Shown: one piece after another, positions 42,698-52,056 of the stretch
How positions within the stretch are numbered: the first letter of the stretch is position 1
Layout: the number at the start of each line of letters is the position of its first letter
NCBI RefSeq assembly: GCF_900496965.1
Contig: NZ_UFQB01000002.1
Coordinates: 310,001 to 374,000 of the forward strand
DNA: 64,000 bases
Origin: Achromobacter agilis
GTDB lineage: Bacteria; Pseudomonadota; Gammaproteobacteria; Burkholderiales; Burkholderiaceae_B
Direction of reading: 5' to 3'
The notes under the pieces: model-generated
What the model was told of the DNA's origin: nothing
Seen by the model: the letters and a program-made list of their open reading frames with translations, nothing else
Database searches by the model: none
Program-made: the position numbers and the translations under genes

Positions 42698-43668
42698 GCG
42701 TCCCGATCCTGCCCCCGGAAGCCGGCCGTCCGCCCTGCATTGCGCTGCTCAGCCGCGTGCTGGACATGCGCTATCTGATGCCCGCCTTCCAGGCGCTGCG
42801 CCCCGACATCGAATGGCGCACCGGCGATGCCCTGGGCAAGCCGGAAGACATCGACGCCGCCGTGTGCTGGCAACCGCCGCATGGCGTGCTGAGGACCCTG
42901 CCCAACCTGCGCCTGATCCAGTCCATCGGCGCGGGCGTGGACCACATCTACGCGGATCCCGCGCTCCCGCGGCATGTGCCGGTCTGCCGTGTGGCCGAGG
43001 CGGGCATGACCGCGGGCATGAGTACCTATGTAGCCTGGGCGGTCATTAACCGCCACCGCCATTTCCCCGACTACACGCGCAACAGCGTCCAAGGCATCTG
43101 GCGCGAAAGCCCCATCGTGCCGCCTTCGGAACACCGGGTGGGCATCGCGGGGCTGGGACGCCTGGGATTGGCCGCTGCGCGCGCATTGGCGGCCCTGGGC
43201 TACCGGGTCTCGGGATGGAGCCGCAGCCCCAAGACGGATCTGCCGGAAGGCATCACCGGCTATCACGGGGCCGCAGGGCTGCCGCCACTGCTGGCCGCGG
43301 CCGACACGCTGGTATGCCTGCTGCCGCTGACGGACGATACCCGCGGCTTCCTGAATGCGGACACCTTTGCCCAAATGCCGCGAGGCGCCCACGTCGTCAA
43401 CGCGGGCCGCGGCGAACACCTGGTCGCACAGGACCTGCTGGCGGCGCTGGCGTCGGGACAACTGGGCTACGCCACGCTGGACGCCACGCCCGAAGAACCC
43501 TTGCCGCAAGGCCATGCGTTCTGGAACCATCCCGGCATTCTGGTAACTCCCCACATCGCCACGCGCACCCCGGCGGAGGCCATTGCCCGCCAAACGCTGG
43601 AGAATCTGCTGGCCGTGCAATCGGGCAAGCGGCCCGAAACCTGCGCCGACGCGGCGCGGGGGTATTGA
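42694..43668 (+). CDS. ghrA: Glyoxylate/hydroxypyruvate reductase A-like 2-hydroxyacid dehydrogenase
   Basis: A 324-residue D-2-hydroxyacid dehydrogenase. The NAD(P)-binding GIAGLGRLG is at 150-158 and the catalytic set is Arg239 (NAGRG), Glu268 and His287 (TPHIAT). It should reduce glyoxylate or a similar 2-oxoacid, or oxidise the hydroxyacid. The start ATG overlaps the ATPase stop as ATGA, so it is part of the transporter operon and is likely to act on the imported or aldolase-derived 2-oxoacid. The specific substrate is inferred only. Confidence 0.88.
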   Translation: MSVPILPPEAGRPPCIALLSRVLDMRYLMPAFQALRPDIEWRTGDALGKPEDIDAAVCWQPPHGVLRTLPNLRLIQSIGAGVDHIYADPALPRHVPVCRVAEAGMTAGMSTYVAWAVINRHRHFPDYTRNSVQGIWRESPIVPPSEHRVGIAGLGRLGLAAARALAALGYRVSGWSRSPKTDLPEGITGYHGAAGLPPLLAAADTLVCLLPLTDDTRGFLNADTFAQMPRGAHVVNAGRGEHLVAQDLLAALASGQLGYATLDATPEEPLPQGHAFWNHPGILVTPHIATRTPAEAIARQTLENLLAVQSGKRPETCADAARGY

Positions 43669-43697
43669 GGCCGCGGACGGCCATCGGTCAGCCAACG

Positions 43698-43726
43698 AAA
43701 AAAAAGCCCGGCATGCCGGGCCTTTT
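43698..43726. terminator. Strong terminator between ghrA-like gene and clpB
   Basis: GCCCGGCATGCCGGGC (43706-43721) is a perfect palindrome flanked by eight A on its left and CTTTT on its right. On the minus strand the stem is followed by TTTTTTTT, so it is a strong intrinsic terminator for clpB, whose stop is at 43729. On the plus strand it can also end the rightward operon, though the T-tract is shorter. Confidence 0.9.
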
Positions 43727-43728
43727 CA

Positions 43729-46335
<2,607 letters not shown>

Positions 46336-46396
46336 AATGGTCATTTGGCTTGTTGGGGAGCCTGACCGATACGTGCCGGCGGGCTCGATAAGCTGA

Positions 46397-46424
46397 ATAT
46401 GTGGCCGGATGGGAAAATTTCAAC
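46397..46424 (-). promoter_or_regulatory. Sigma-32-type heat-shock promoter of clpB
   Basis: On the minus strand GTTGAAA (46424-46418) and CCACATAT (46404-46397) are separated by 13 bases. They match the sigma-32 consensus CTTGAAA/CCCCATNT at 6 of 7 and 7 of 8 positions respectively, counting N as a match. The site lies about 62 bases before the clpB start, which suits heat-shock control of a chaperone. Confidence 0.75.
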
Positions 46425-46472
46425 ACCCTGCCCATGCCATGGTTTTATCGACGTGCAGCAACAATCTGATTT

Positions 46473-46925
46473 ATGAGCATATACGTTTTTGTCTACGGCA
46501 CGCTACGCGCGGGCGAAATCAACGACCTGGCGCAGGCCGCCGCCCGGCGGGGGCTCCCCGTGGCCCGCTACGTCGGCGCCGCCAGCGTGCCGGGCCGCCT
46601 GGTGGACTTCGGCGACTGGCCGGGCCTGATCCCCGTCGATGACGGCCGGCGCGTGCGGGGCGACGTTTTCCAGGTGGAACCGGCGCTGATCGCCCTCATG
46701 GACGAGATTGAAGAATATGACCCCGGAAAACCAGGCTGCTTCGTCCGGCGGGAGATCGCCGCCCGCCTGGAATCCGCCGCGGATGCCGCCGCCCCGGCGC
46801 CGGCCGGGTACCTGGCTTGCCAGTACTATCCGATAGACCCGGCCTTGCGCGGCGCGGCGGTGGACATCGCGGCCGACGATTGGGTCTGTTACCGGCTTGC
46901 GCGGCCGGCCCCGGACGGCCGGTAA
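46473..46925 (+). CDS. Gamma-glutamylcyclotransferase family protein (AIG2/YtfP-like)
   Basis: A 150-residue protein with the family entry VFVYGTLRAGEIND near 5-18 and the catalytic Glu in DEIEEYDPGKPG near 77-88. It resembles YtfP/AIG2 proteins, whose reaction in bacteria is often unproven. Its start at 46473 has weak ribosome-binding features. It is divergent from clpB and is followed by fnr with a gap of about 100 bases. Confidence 0.85.
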   Translation: MSIYVFVYGTLRAGEINDLAQAAARRGLPVARYVGAASVPGRLVDFGDWPGLIPVDDGRRVRGDVFQVEPALIALMDEIEEYDPGKPGCFVRREIAARLESAADAAAPAPAGYLACQYYPIDPALRGAAVDIAADDWVCYRLARPAPDGR

Positions 46926-46948
46926 GACGCCCGTAGTAACAACAGACT

Positions 46949-46962
46949 ACAATGAATATTGT
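46949..46962. promoter_or_regulatory. Inverted repeat ACAAT-N4-ATTGT upstream of fnr
   Basis: ACAATGAATATTGT has perfect five-base arms with a four-base spacer, the same 5-4-5 geometry as Fnr/Crp sites but without the TTGAT/ATCAA sequence. It lies 61 bases upstream of the fnr start. It may be an operator of fnr or chance AT-rich symmetry. Confidence 0.3.
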
Positions 46963-47022
46963 CTTCACGCTTTACACCCATTCCGGCCCGGTCCGAGCAA
47001 TGGGCACTATAAAGGTCATCGT

Positions 47023-47751
47023 ATGCAAAAACGGGTCCCCGTTGCCCCTGATGCCGCCCACTGTTCCACATGCATGCTGGGCCACGTGTGCGTGCCTGTC
47101 GGCATGGCAGCCGCTGAAGTAGAAAAGCTGGACGAACTGGTCAAGGAGCGCGTGCGCCTTGAAAAAGGCAAGCCGCTCTATTCGCTGAACCATCCGCTCG
47201 ACGCGGTCTACAGCGTGCGTTTCGGCAGCCTCAAGACGCAGCTCGAAGACGCCACCGGCCAAATCCAGGTCACCGGTTTTCACCTGCCCGGCGAAATCGT
47301 CGGCATGGACGGCATGCTCGACGGCAAGCACGTCTCGACCGCCGTCGCGCTGGAAGATTCCGAGGTCTGCGTCATCCGCCTGTCCGATATCGATCGCGTG
47401 GCGACGCACCTGCCGTCCCTGCAGCAGCAGTTCCGCCGCCTGATGAGCCGCGAGATCAACCGCTCGCACCAGATGCTGGCGTCGCTGGGTTCCATGCGTT
47501 CCGAGCAGCGCCTGGCCGCGTTCCTGCTCAACCTGTCGCAACGCTATGCATCGCTGGGCTATTCGTCCACGGAGTTCGTGCTGCGCATGAGCCGCGAAGA
47601 AATCGGCAACTACCTCGGCCTGACCCTGGAAACGGTCAGCCGGCTGTTCTCGCGTTTCGCGCGCGACGGCCTGATCAAGATCAACCAGCGCGAAGTACGC
47701 ATCCTGGATCTGCCCGCGCTCAAGCAGCTGCTGGGCCAAGAGAGCTGCTGA
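47023..47751 (+). CDS. fnr: Fnr-type oxygen-responsive transcriptional regulator
   Basis: A 242-residue CRP/FNR-family regulator. Cys14, Cys17, Cys23 and Cys116 are each exactly six positions before E. coli FNR Cys20, 23, 29 and 122, so the [4Fe-4S] oxygen sensor is present. The DNA-reading residues Glu203, Ser206 and Arg207 (LETVSR) also line up with E. coli Glu209, Ser212 and Arg213, so TTGAT-N4-ATCAA sites are expected. The start at 47023 (MQKRVPVAPDAAHCSTC) is chosen over an in-frame extension to 46897. It controls the switch to low-oxygen metabolism. Confidence 0.95.
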   Translation: MQKRVPVAPDAAHCSTCMLGHVCVPVGMAAAEVEKLDELVKERVRLEKGKPLYSLNHPLDAVYSVRFGSLKTQLEDATGQIQVTGFHLPGEIVGMDGMLDGKHVSTAVALEDSEVCVIRLSDIDRVATHLPSLQQQFRRLMSREINRSHQMLASLGSMRSEQRLAAFLLNLSQRYASLGYSSTEFVLRMSREEIGNYLGLTLETVSRLFSRFARDGLIKINQREVRILDLPALKQLLGQESC

Positions 47752-47765
47752 ACGCCCGCCGCGCC

Positions 47766-47813
47766 ATGCGCCGCGCGCCCGTTTCCCCCATGCGCCGCGC
47801 GCCCGTTTCCCCC
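47766..47813. repeat. Two tandem copies of a 24-base unit
   Basis: The 24-base unit (begins ATGCGCCGCGCGCCCG, ends TTTCCCCC) occurs twice without gap, at 47766-47789 and 47790-47813. It encodes MRRAPVSP twice at the start of the longest frame of the next gene and gives two extra ATG codons. It may be slip-prone. Confidence 0.85.
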
Positions 47814-48986
47814 ATGCGCCCGGCGCGGCCCGGCCATGCCGGCGCGGCGCGCGGCATGGCTGCGATGCTCGCCCTGGCAGCCTGGCTGGCGCCCCTCGCG
47901 GCGCGCGCCCAGACTCCCCTGCCCGATCCCTACGACTACGACGAAACCGTGCCCGCGCCCAAGCGCGCGGCGCCATTGCACTGGCAGGCCGTAGAGTTGG
48001 GCAAGGCGGGACACCGGTACAAGATGCCGGTCTACGCCAACCGCAAGCTCGACCGCGACGACCTGCGCGGCATCCGGCAGGTCATCGTCGTGATCCACGG
48101 CGTCAAGCGCGACGCCGACCGCTATTACGAAACCATCGACGAACTGCTTGCGCGCAATCCGGCGAGGGCGCGCGACACGCTGATCCTGGCGCCCCGCTAT
48201 TCGGGCGCGATCGACTCGGGTTTCGGCGGCATGGCGGCCTGGCGCAAGGCCAGCTGGGAAGACGGCGAAGACAGCGTACAGGCCGCCGGGCGGCCCGCCC
48301 CGGTCAGCGCGTTCCAGGTACTGGACGACCTGCTGCGCAGCCTGGACGACCGCAAGCGCCTGCCCGCCCTGGCCGGCATCGTGGTGGCGGGGCATTCGGC
48401 CGGCGCGCAGCTGGTGCAGCGCTACGCGGTGCTGAACAATGTCGACGGCCCGCTGCGGCGCGACGGGCTGGGGCTGCGCTACGTCGTCGCCAACCCGTCG
48501 TCCTACCTGTACCTGACCAACGAACGCCCGCGCGCCGACGGCAAGGGCTACGCGCCCTACGAACGCGGCATCTGCCCGACGTACAACCAGTACAAGTATG
48601 GCCCCGACAAACTGCCGCCCTACTCGCGCGAGACGGACGAATCCCGGCTCTTCGTGCGCTACGCGGCCCGCGACGTCACCTATCTGCTGGGCGGCGCGGA
48701 CAACAACCCCGAGCACCGCCTGCTGGACAAGACCTGCGGCGCGGAAGCCCAGGGCGCCACCCGGCTCGCCCGCGGCGTGGGCTACGCCCAATACGAATAC
48801 CTGCTGGCCAGCCGCGGCGCCAAGCCCGTGCCGCTGCACCGGCACGCCTACGAAGTGGCGGGCGTCGGGCACGACAACAAGGGCATGTTCGGCTCGGTCT
48901 GCGGCGTGCGCGCGCTGCTGGGCGACGACGCCCAGGCGGCCGACGGCGCCGCGCCCTGCGAGGCCATCAAGCCGCGCGCCAGGTAA
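47766..48986 (+). CDS. Exported alpha/beta-hydrolase-like protein of unknown function
   Basis: A protein of up to 406 residues. The nucleophile elbow is GHSAG (in VVAGHSAGAQLVQ), the oxyanion strand is VIVVIHGVKRDADRYY and the C-terminal His is in AGVGHDNKGMFG. A hydrophobic signal-like segment (GMAAMLALAAWLAPLAARA) precedes QTPLPDPYDYDE, so export is likely. The true start could be any of the three ATGs at 47766, 47790 and 47814, or a later one; the first two lie in a tandem repeat. It follows fnr by 14 bases. The function is not known. Confidence 0.75.
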   Translation: MRRAPVSPMRRAPVSPMRPARPGHAGAARGMAAMLALAAWLAPLAARAQTPLPDPYDYDETVPAPKRAAPLHWQAVELGKAGHRYKMPVYANRKLDRDDLRGIRQVIVVIHGVKRDADRYYETIDELLARNPARARDTLILAPRYSGAIDSGFGGMAAWRKASWEDGEDSVQAAGRPAPVSAFQVLDDLLRSLDDRKRLPALAGIVVAGHSAGAQLVQRYAVLNNVDGPLRRDGLGLRYVVANPSSYLYLTNERPRADGKGYAPYERGICPTYNQYKYGPDKLPPYSRETDESRLFVRYAARDVTYLLGGADNNPEHRLLDKTCGAEAQGATRLARGVGYAQYEYLLASRGAKPVPLHRHAYEVAGVGHDNKGMFGSVCGVRALLGDDAQAADGAAPCEAIKPRAR

Positions 48987-49025
48987 GGCCGCTCTCCGCC
49001 GCACGGCACACAGCTGATTTTTCGC

Positions 49026-49070
49026 TTGACAGGCCCGCCATGCCGGCTCAATACTTAACCTTATGGTTAA
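49026..49070 (+). promoter_or_regulatory. ArsR-gene promoter with TTAACC-N4-GGTTAA operator over the start codon
   Basis: TTGACA at 49026-49031 is followed at 18 bases by AATACT (49050-49055) as a probable -10. TTAACCTTATGGTTAA (49055-49070) has perfect six-base arms and covers the ATG at 49063. No Shine-Dalgarno sequence precedes the ATG, so a leaderless transcript starting near the ATG is likely, and repressor binding would block it. Confidence 0.6.
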
Positions 49071-49515
49071 CTTTAACGACGACACGCTCGACGGCATCTT
49101 CGCGGCGCTGGCCGACGGCACGCGCCGCCGGGTGCTGACCGACCTGGAACAAGGCGCGGCGTCGGTCAGCGAACTGGCCCGGCCCCACGCCATGTCCCTG
49201 CCCGCCTTCATGAAACACCTGCGGGTACTGGAAGACGCCGGCCTGATCGCGCGCGCCAAGGACGGCCGCGTGGTGAATTGCACCCTGTCGCCGGAACCGA
49301 TGCGGGCGGCATCCGACTGGCTGGCCCGCTACGAGAAGTTCTGGAGCGGGCAACTGGATTCGCTGGCGCGGTACCTGTACCACGAGGAGGAGATCCACCC
49401 ATGGAAAACCGAGACACCCCGCAAACCGCAGCCCCCATCGAGCTCCGGCTCACGCGGCGCTTCGACGCCCCCGTCGAACGCGTCTGGCGCGCCTGGACGG
49501 ACCCGCAAGCGCTGA
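49063..49515 (+). CDS. ArsR-family winged-helix regulator
   Basis: A 150-residue frame. The ArsR helix-turn-helix spans about residues 8-85 (LDGIFAALADGTRRRVLTDLEQGAASVSELA-type pattern; SLPAFMKHLRVLEDAGL; ARAKDGRVVN). The part after residue about 112 is Pro/Ser/Arg-rich and lies wholly inside the next gene's reading frame, so it overlaps that gene by 115 bases. The next gene encodes a START-fold AHSA1 protein, the usual partner of this ArsR type. A palindromic operator overlaps the start codon, consistent with autoregulation. Confidence 0.85.
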   Translation: MVNFNDDTLDGIFAALADGTRRRVLTDLEQGAASVSELARPHAMSLPAFMKHLRVLEDAGLIARAKDGRVVNCTLSPEPMRAASDWLARYEKFWSGQLDSLARYLYHEEEIHPWKTETPRKPQPPSSSGSRGASTPPSNASGAPGRTRKR

Positions 49516-49865
49516 TGCGCTGGTTCGGGCCCGCCGAAACCCGGCAGGTCCTGGTGGCCGAGACCGACGTGCGCGTGGGCGGCGCCTACCTGGTGGGTTT
49601 CTCCACCGAGGACGGCAAAGAACATCACGCCAGCGGCCATTACCGCGAAGTCGAGCCGCAACGGCGGCTGGTCTTCACCTGGGCCTGGCGCGACGCGCCC
49701 GGCGAGGTTTCGCTGATCACCCTGGAATTCACCCCCACGGGCGGCGGCACCGAGCTGGCCTTCCTGCAGACCCCGTTCGTCGACCAGGCCACCCGCGACA
49801 GCCACGACCATGGCTGGTCGGGCGCGATGGATCGGCTGGCGCGACATCTGGCGGACGCGGCCTGA
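49401..49865 (+). CDS. SRPBCC/AHSA1-family protein
   Basis: A 154-residue START-fold protein with LRLTRRFDAPVERVWRAWTDP near 15-35, LMRWFGPAETRQV, DVRVGGAYLVG and the C-terminal HDHGWSGAMDRL. This family is often encoded next to ArsR regulators and thought to bind a small hydrophobic compound; the exact role is unknown. The start ATG at 49401 has GGAGGAG upstream. It begins within the 3' part of the ArsR frame, so translation may be coupled. Confidence 0.87.
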   Translation: MENRDTPQTAAPIELRLTRRFDAPVERVWRAWTDPQALMRWFGPAETRQVLVAETDVRVGGAYLVGFSTEDGKEHHASGHYREVEPQRRLVFTWAWRDAPGEVSLITLEFTPTGGGTELAFLQTPFVDQATRDSHDHGWSGAMDRLARHLADAA

Positions 49866-49915
49866 CGCCCATCCGCCCCTTACCGGGCCGCCAGGCCCAC
49901 CCCAAGGAGCCGCAG

Positions 49916-50614
49916 ATGCAAACCGAACATCCTGTCGTATCCCAAGCGCAGTGGGACGCTGCGCGCGAGGCGCTCCTGCGCCGCGAAAAAGAATTGACCC
50001 ATGCCCAGGACGCGCTCGCGCGCGAGCGCCAGGCCCTGCCCTGGGTCAAGGTGGAAAAGCCGTACCGCTTCAAGGGGCCGGATGGCCCCGTCACCCTGGC
50101 GGATTTGTTCCAGGGCCGGCGCCAGCTCATCGTCTATCACTTCATGTTCGACCCGGACTGGGAAGAAGGCTGCGTGGGCTGCTCGTTCCTGGCCGACCAC
50201 ATGGAGGGCGCCCTCATGCACCTGCGCCAGCACGACGTGACGGTGGCGGCCGTATCGCGCGCGCCCTACGCAAAGCTGGACGCCTTCAAGCGGCGCATGG
50301 GCTGGCGCTTCGATTGGTATTCGTCGCATGGCGACGACTTCAACTTCGACCTGCGGGCCTCGGTGCCCAAGCCGGACGGCGAGGTCGAGGAGCGCCCCGG
50401 CGCCAGCGCCTTCTTCCGCGATCCGGACGGCGAAATCTTCCGCACTTATTCGGCCTTCGAGCGCGGCGTGGAACGGCTGGCGGGCGCGTACAACTATCTG
50501 GATCTGGCGCCGCTGGGCCGCAACGAGAACGGCCCCAACTTCAACCTGGGCGACTGGGTCCGCCATCATGACCGCTACGACAACGCGCCGCATGCCTGCC
50601 ACGCCTGCGGCTGA
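49916..50614 (+). CDS. DUF899 (thioredoxin-like) protein
   Basis: A 232-residue DUF899 protein with a thioredoxin-like fold. Visible are EKPYRFKGPDGPVTLADLFQGR-type N-terminus, YHFMFDPDWEEGCVGCSFLADH (Cys pair CVGC) and a segment RNENGPNFNLGDWVRHHDRY near the end. This family commonly follows ArsR/AHSA1 genes, as here (50 bases after the AHSA1 gene). The C-terminal HACHACG may bind a metal. The biochemical role is not established. A short downstream gene overlaps its end by 23 bases. Confidence 0.85.
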   Translation: MQTEHPVVSQAQWDAAREALLRREKELTHAQDALARERQALPWVKVEKPYRFKGPDGPVTLADLFQGRRQLIVYHFMFDPDWEEGCVGCSFLADHMEGALMHLRQHDVTVAAVSRAPYAKLDAFKRRMGWRFDWYSSHGDDFNFDLRASVPKPDGEVEERPGASAFFRDPDGEIFRTYSAFERGVERLAGAYNYLDLAPLGRNENGPNFNLGDWVRHHDRYDNAPHACHACG

Positions 50615-51014
50615 TGGCGCACCGCGCGCCCGCGCGGGCGCTGCCGGCCTGTGGCTGGCCTGCATGGCGGCCATGGCTGCGGGTCTCTGGATCGATACGC
50701 TGGGCAAGCCCGCCGCCCTGCTGGCCAGCGAATGCGCGGCCCCCGGCAGCCTGGCGGACATGGCCTGGCGGCACGCCTGGCTGATGCCGGCAAGCAGCAT
50801 CGCCATGCTGGCGGCCGCGCTGGCTCCATGGCCTGGCGCGCCAGCGCTAGGAACGCGCCTGGCCTGCGCGGTGTCGATGAGCGCAGGCATGATCCTGGGC
50901 GCGCAGCTGGGCATGGCGCTGGCCTTGCCGCTGGGCGTGGCGCCGTTTGCCGGCATGGTGGCGGGAATGGCCGCCGGCATGGCCGCCGCGCTGCTGGCCG
51001 CCGGCTCGCCCTGA
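50592..51014 (+). CDS. Small membrane protein of unknown function
   Basis: A 140-residue frame from ATG 50592, overlapping the DUF899 gene by 23 bases in another frame. It shows about four hydrophobic segments (LWLACMAAMAAGLWI; SSIAMLAAALA; TRLACAVSMSAGMILGAQLGMALA; PFAGMVAGMAAGMAAALLA). Codon composition is as in the neighbours. It could be the fourth gene of the ArsR operon. No family was recognised, and the start is uncertain. Confidence 0.6.
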   Translation: MPATPAADGAPRARAGAAGLWLACMAAMAAGLWIDTLGKPAALLASECAAPGSLADMAWRHAWLMPASSIAMLAAALAPWPGAPALGTRLACAVSMSAGMILGAQLGMALALPLGVAPFAGMVAGMAAGMAAALLAAGSP

Positions 51015-51026
51015 AAACAGCAGGCC

Positions 51027-51362
51027 CTAACGCCGCGCGCCGGTCAGCGGGCGCTGCGCCGGCGGCGCGGTCTCGATCGGCGCTGCCAGCGGCGCCTGTA
51101 TTTCCAGCGGGGAAGCGGCCTGGGCCACGCAAGGCAGGATCCAGCCTTCTTCTTTTTCGTCGCGCGACAGGCCGGGCCATTCGATGCCGTACACGACGGA
51201 GCCTTCCAGCATCAAGCACATGCAGGCGCGGCAGGTGCCGTTGCGGCACGAGCTGGGCAGCTTGATGCCCGCGGCCTGCGCCGCCAGCAGCACGGACATG
51301 CCGGCAGGCACATCGAAACGCTGGCCGGAAGGCTGAACAAGGACCGGAAACGATTCGGACAT
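51027..51362 (-). CDS. [2Fe-2S] ferredoxin (plant/CDO type)
   Basis: A 111-residue ferredoxin. The cluster Cys39, Cys44, Cys47 and Cys78 follow C-x4-C-x2-C...C (SSCRNGTCRACMC and ILPCVAQ). An Ala/Pro-rich tail follows from about residue 85. It is probably a free electron carrier in the cytoplasm. It starts 22 bases after the NUDIX gene in the same direction; partners are not evident. Confidence 0.92.
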   Translation of the reverse strand: MSESFPVLVQPSGQRFDVPAGMSVLLAAQAAGIKLPSSCRNGTCRACMCLMLEGSVVYGIEWPGLSRDEKEEGWILPCVAQAASPLEIQAPLAAPIETAPPAQRPLTGARR

Positions 51363-51384
51363 GGGAGAACGGGCCGCTCGCGCC

Positions 51385-51972
51385 TCAGCCGGCGTTGTTT
51401 TGCCAGTCCAGCTGCCAGGCGCCGGACAGTACGTTCTGCATCCACAGCACGCAGGTCAGGGTCTTGGCGTCGGTGACTTCGCCCTTGCGGCAGGCCTCGA
51501 CCAGCTCTTCGGGCCGGGCGCTGGCCACATCCAGGAATTCGTCCTGGTCCAGCTGACGGGGCCCGGCGCGCAGATCGCGCGCGAAAAAGATGTGGATGAT
51601 TTCCGTGGAGTACGCGATGGCCAGGTGCAAGGCGCCGGCGTGCGCCCATTGGCCGGCCGTATACCCCGTTTCCTCCAGCAGCTCGCGCTTGCCGCAGACC
51701 AGCGGGTCTTCGCCCGGATCCAGCTTGCCCGCCGGGAATTCGGTCATGACGCGTCCGATGGGATAGCGGTACTGGCGTTCGAGCAGGACGCGGCCGTCTT
51801 CCAGCAGCGGAATCACCACGACGGCGCCCGGATGCACGACGTACTCGCGTATGGCCGTATTGCCGTTGGGCAGGCTCACCGTGTCGCGGCGGATCTTCAG
51901 GAAGCTGCCGTCGTAGGGCGCCTCGCTGGCGACGAGCTTTTCAACGAGATGGGAATCGGGTTTGAGGGTCAT
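51385..51972 (-). CDS. NUDIX hydrolase, ADP-ribose pyrophosphatase-like
   Basis: A 195-residue NUDIX protein. The box G82-x5-E88-x7-R96-E97-x2-E100-E101-x-G103 is complete (GKLDPGED, KRELLEETG), giving Mg binding and catalysis. The N-terminal VHPGAVVVIPLL and the RQYRYPIGRVMTEFPAG pattern are of the ADP-ribose pyrophosphatase subfamily (NudF type). It hydrolyses ADP-ribose-like nucleoside diphosphates. Confidence 0.92.
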   Translation of the reverse strand: MTLKPDSHLVEKLVASEAPYDGSFLKIRRDTVSLPNGNTAIREYVVHPGAVVVIPLLEDGRVLLERQYRYPIGRVMTEFPAGKLDPGEDPLVCGKRELLEETGYTAGQWAHAGALHLAIAYSTEIIHIFFARDLRAGPRQLDQDEFLDVASARPEELVEACRKGEVTDAKTLTCVLWMQNVLSGAWQLDWQNNAG

Positions 51973-52056
51973 GACGGGTTCCAGGGCCAGGCGGAACGCG
52001 CGGGCGGCGTGGGCCCGCGCCGGTGAGCATGCAGCTTACCATCGCCGCCATGACAC

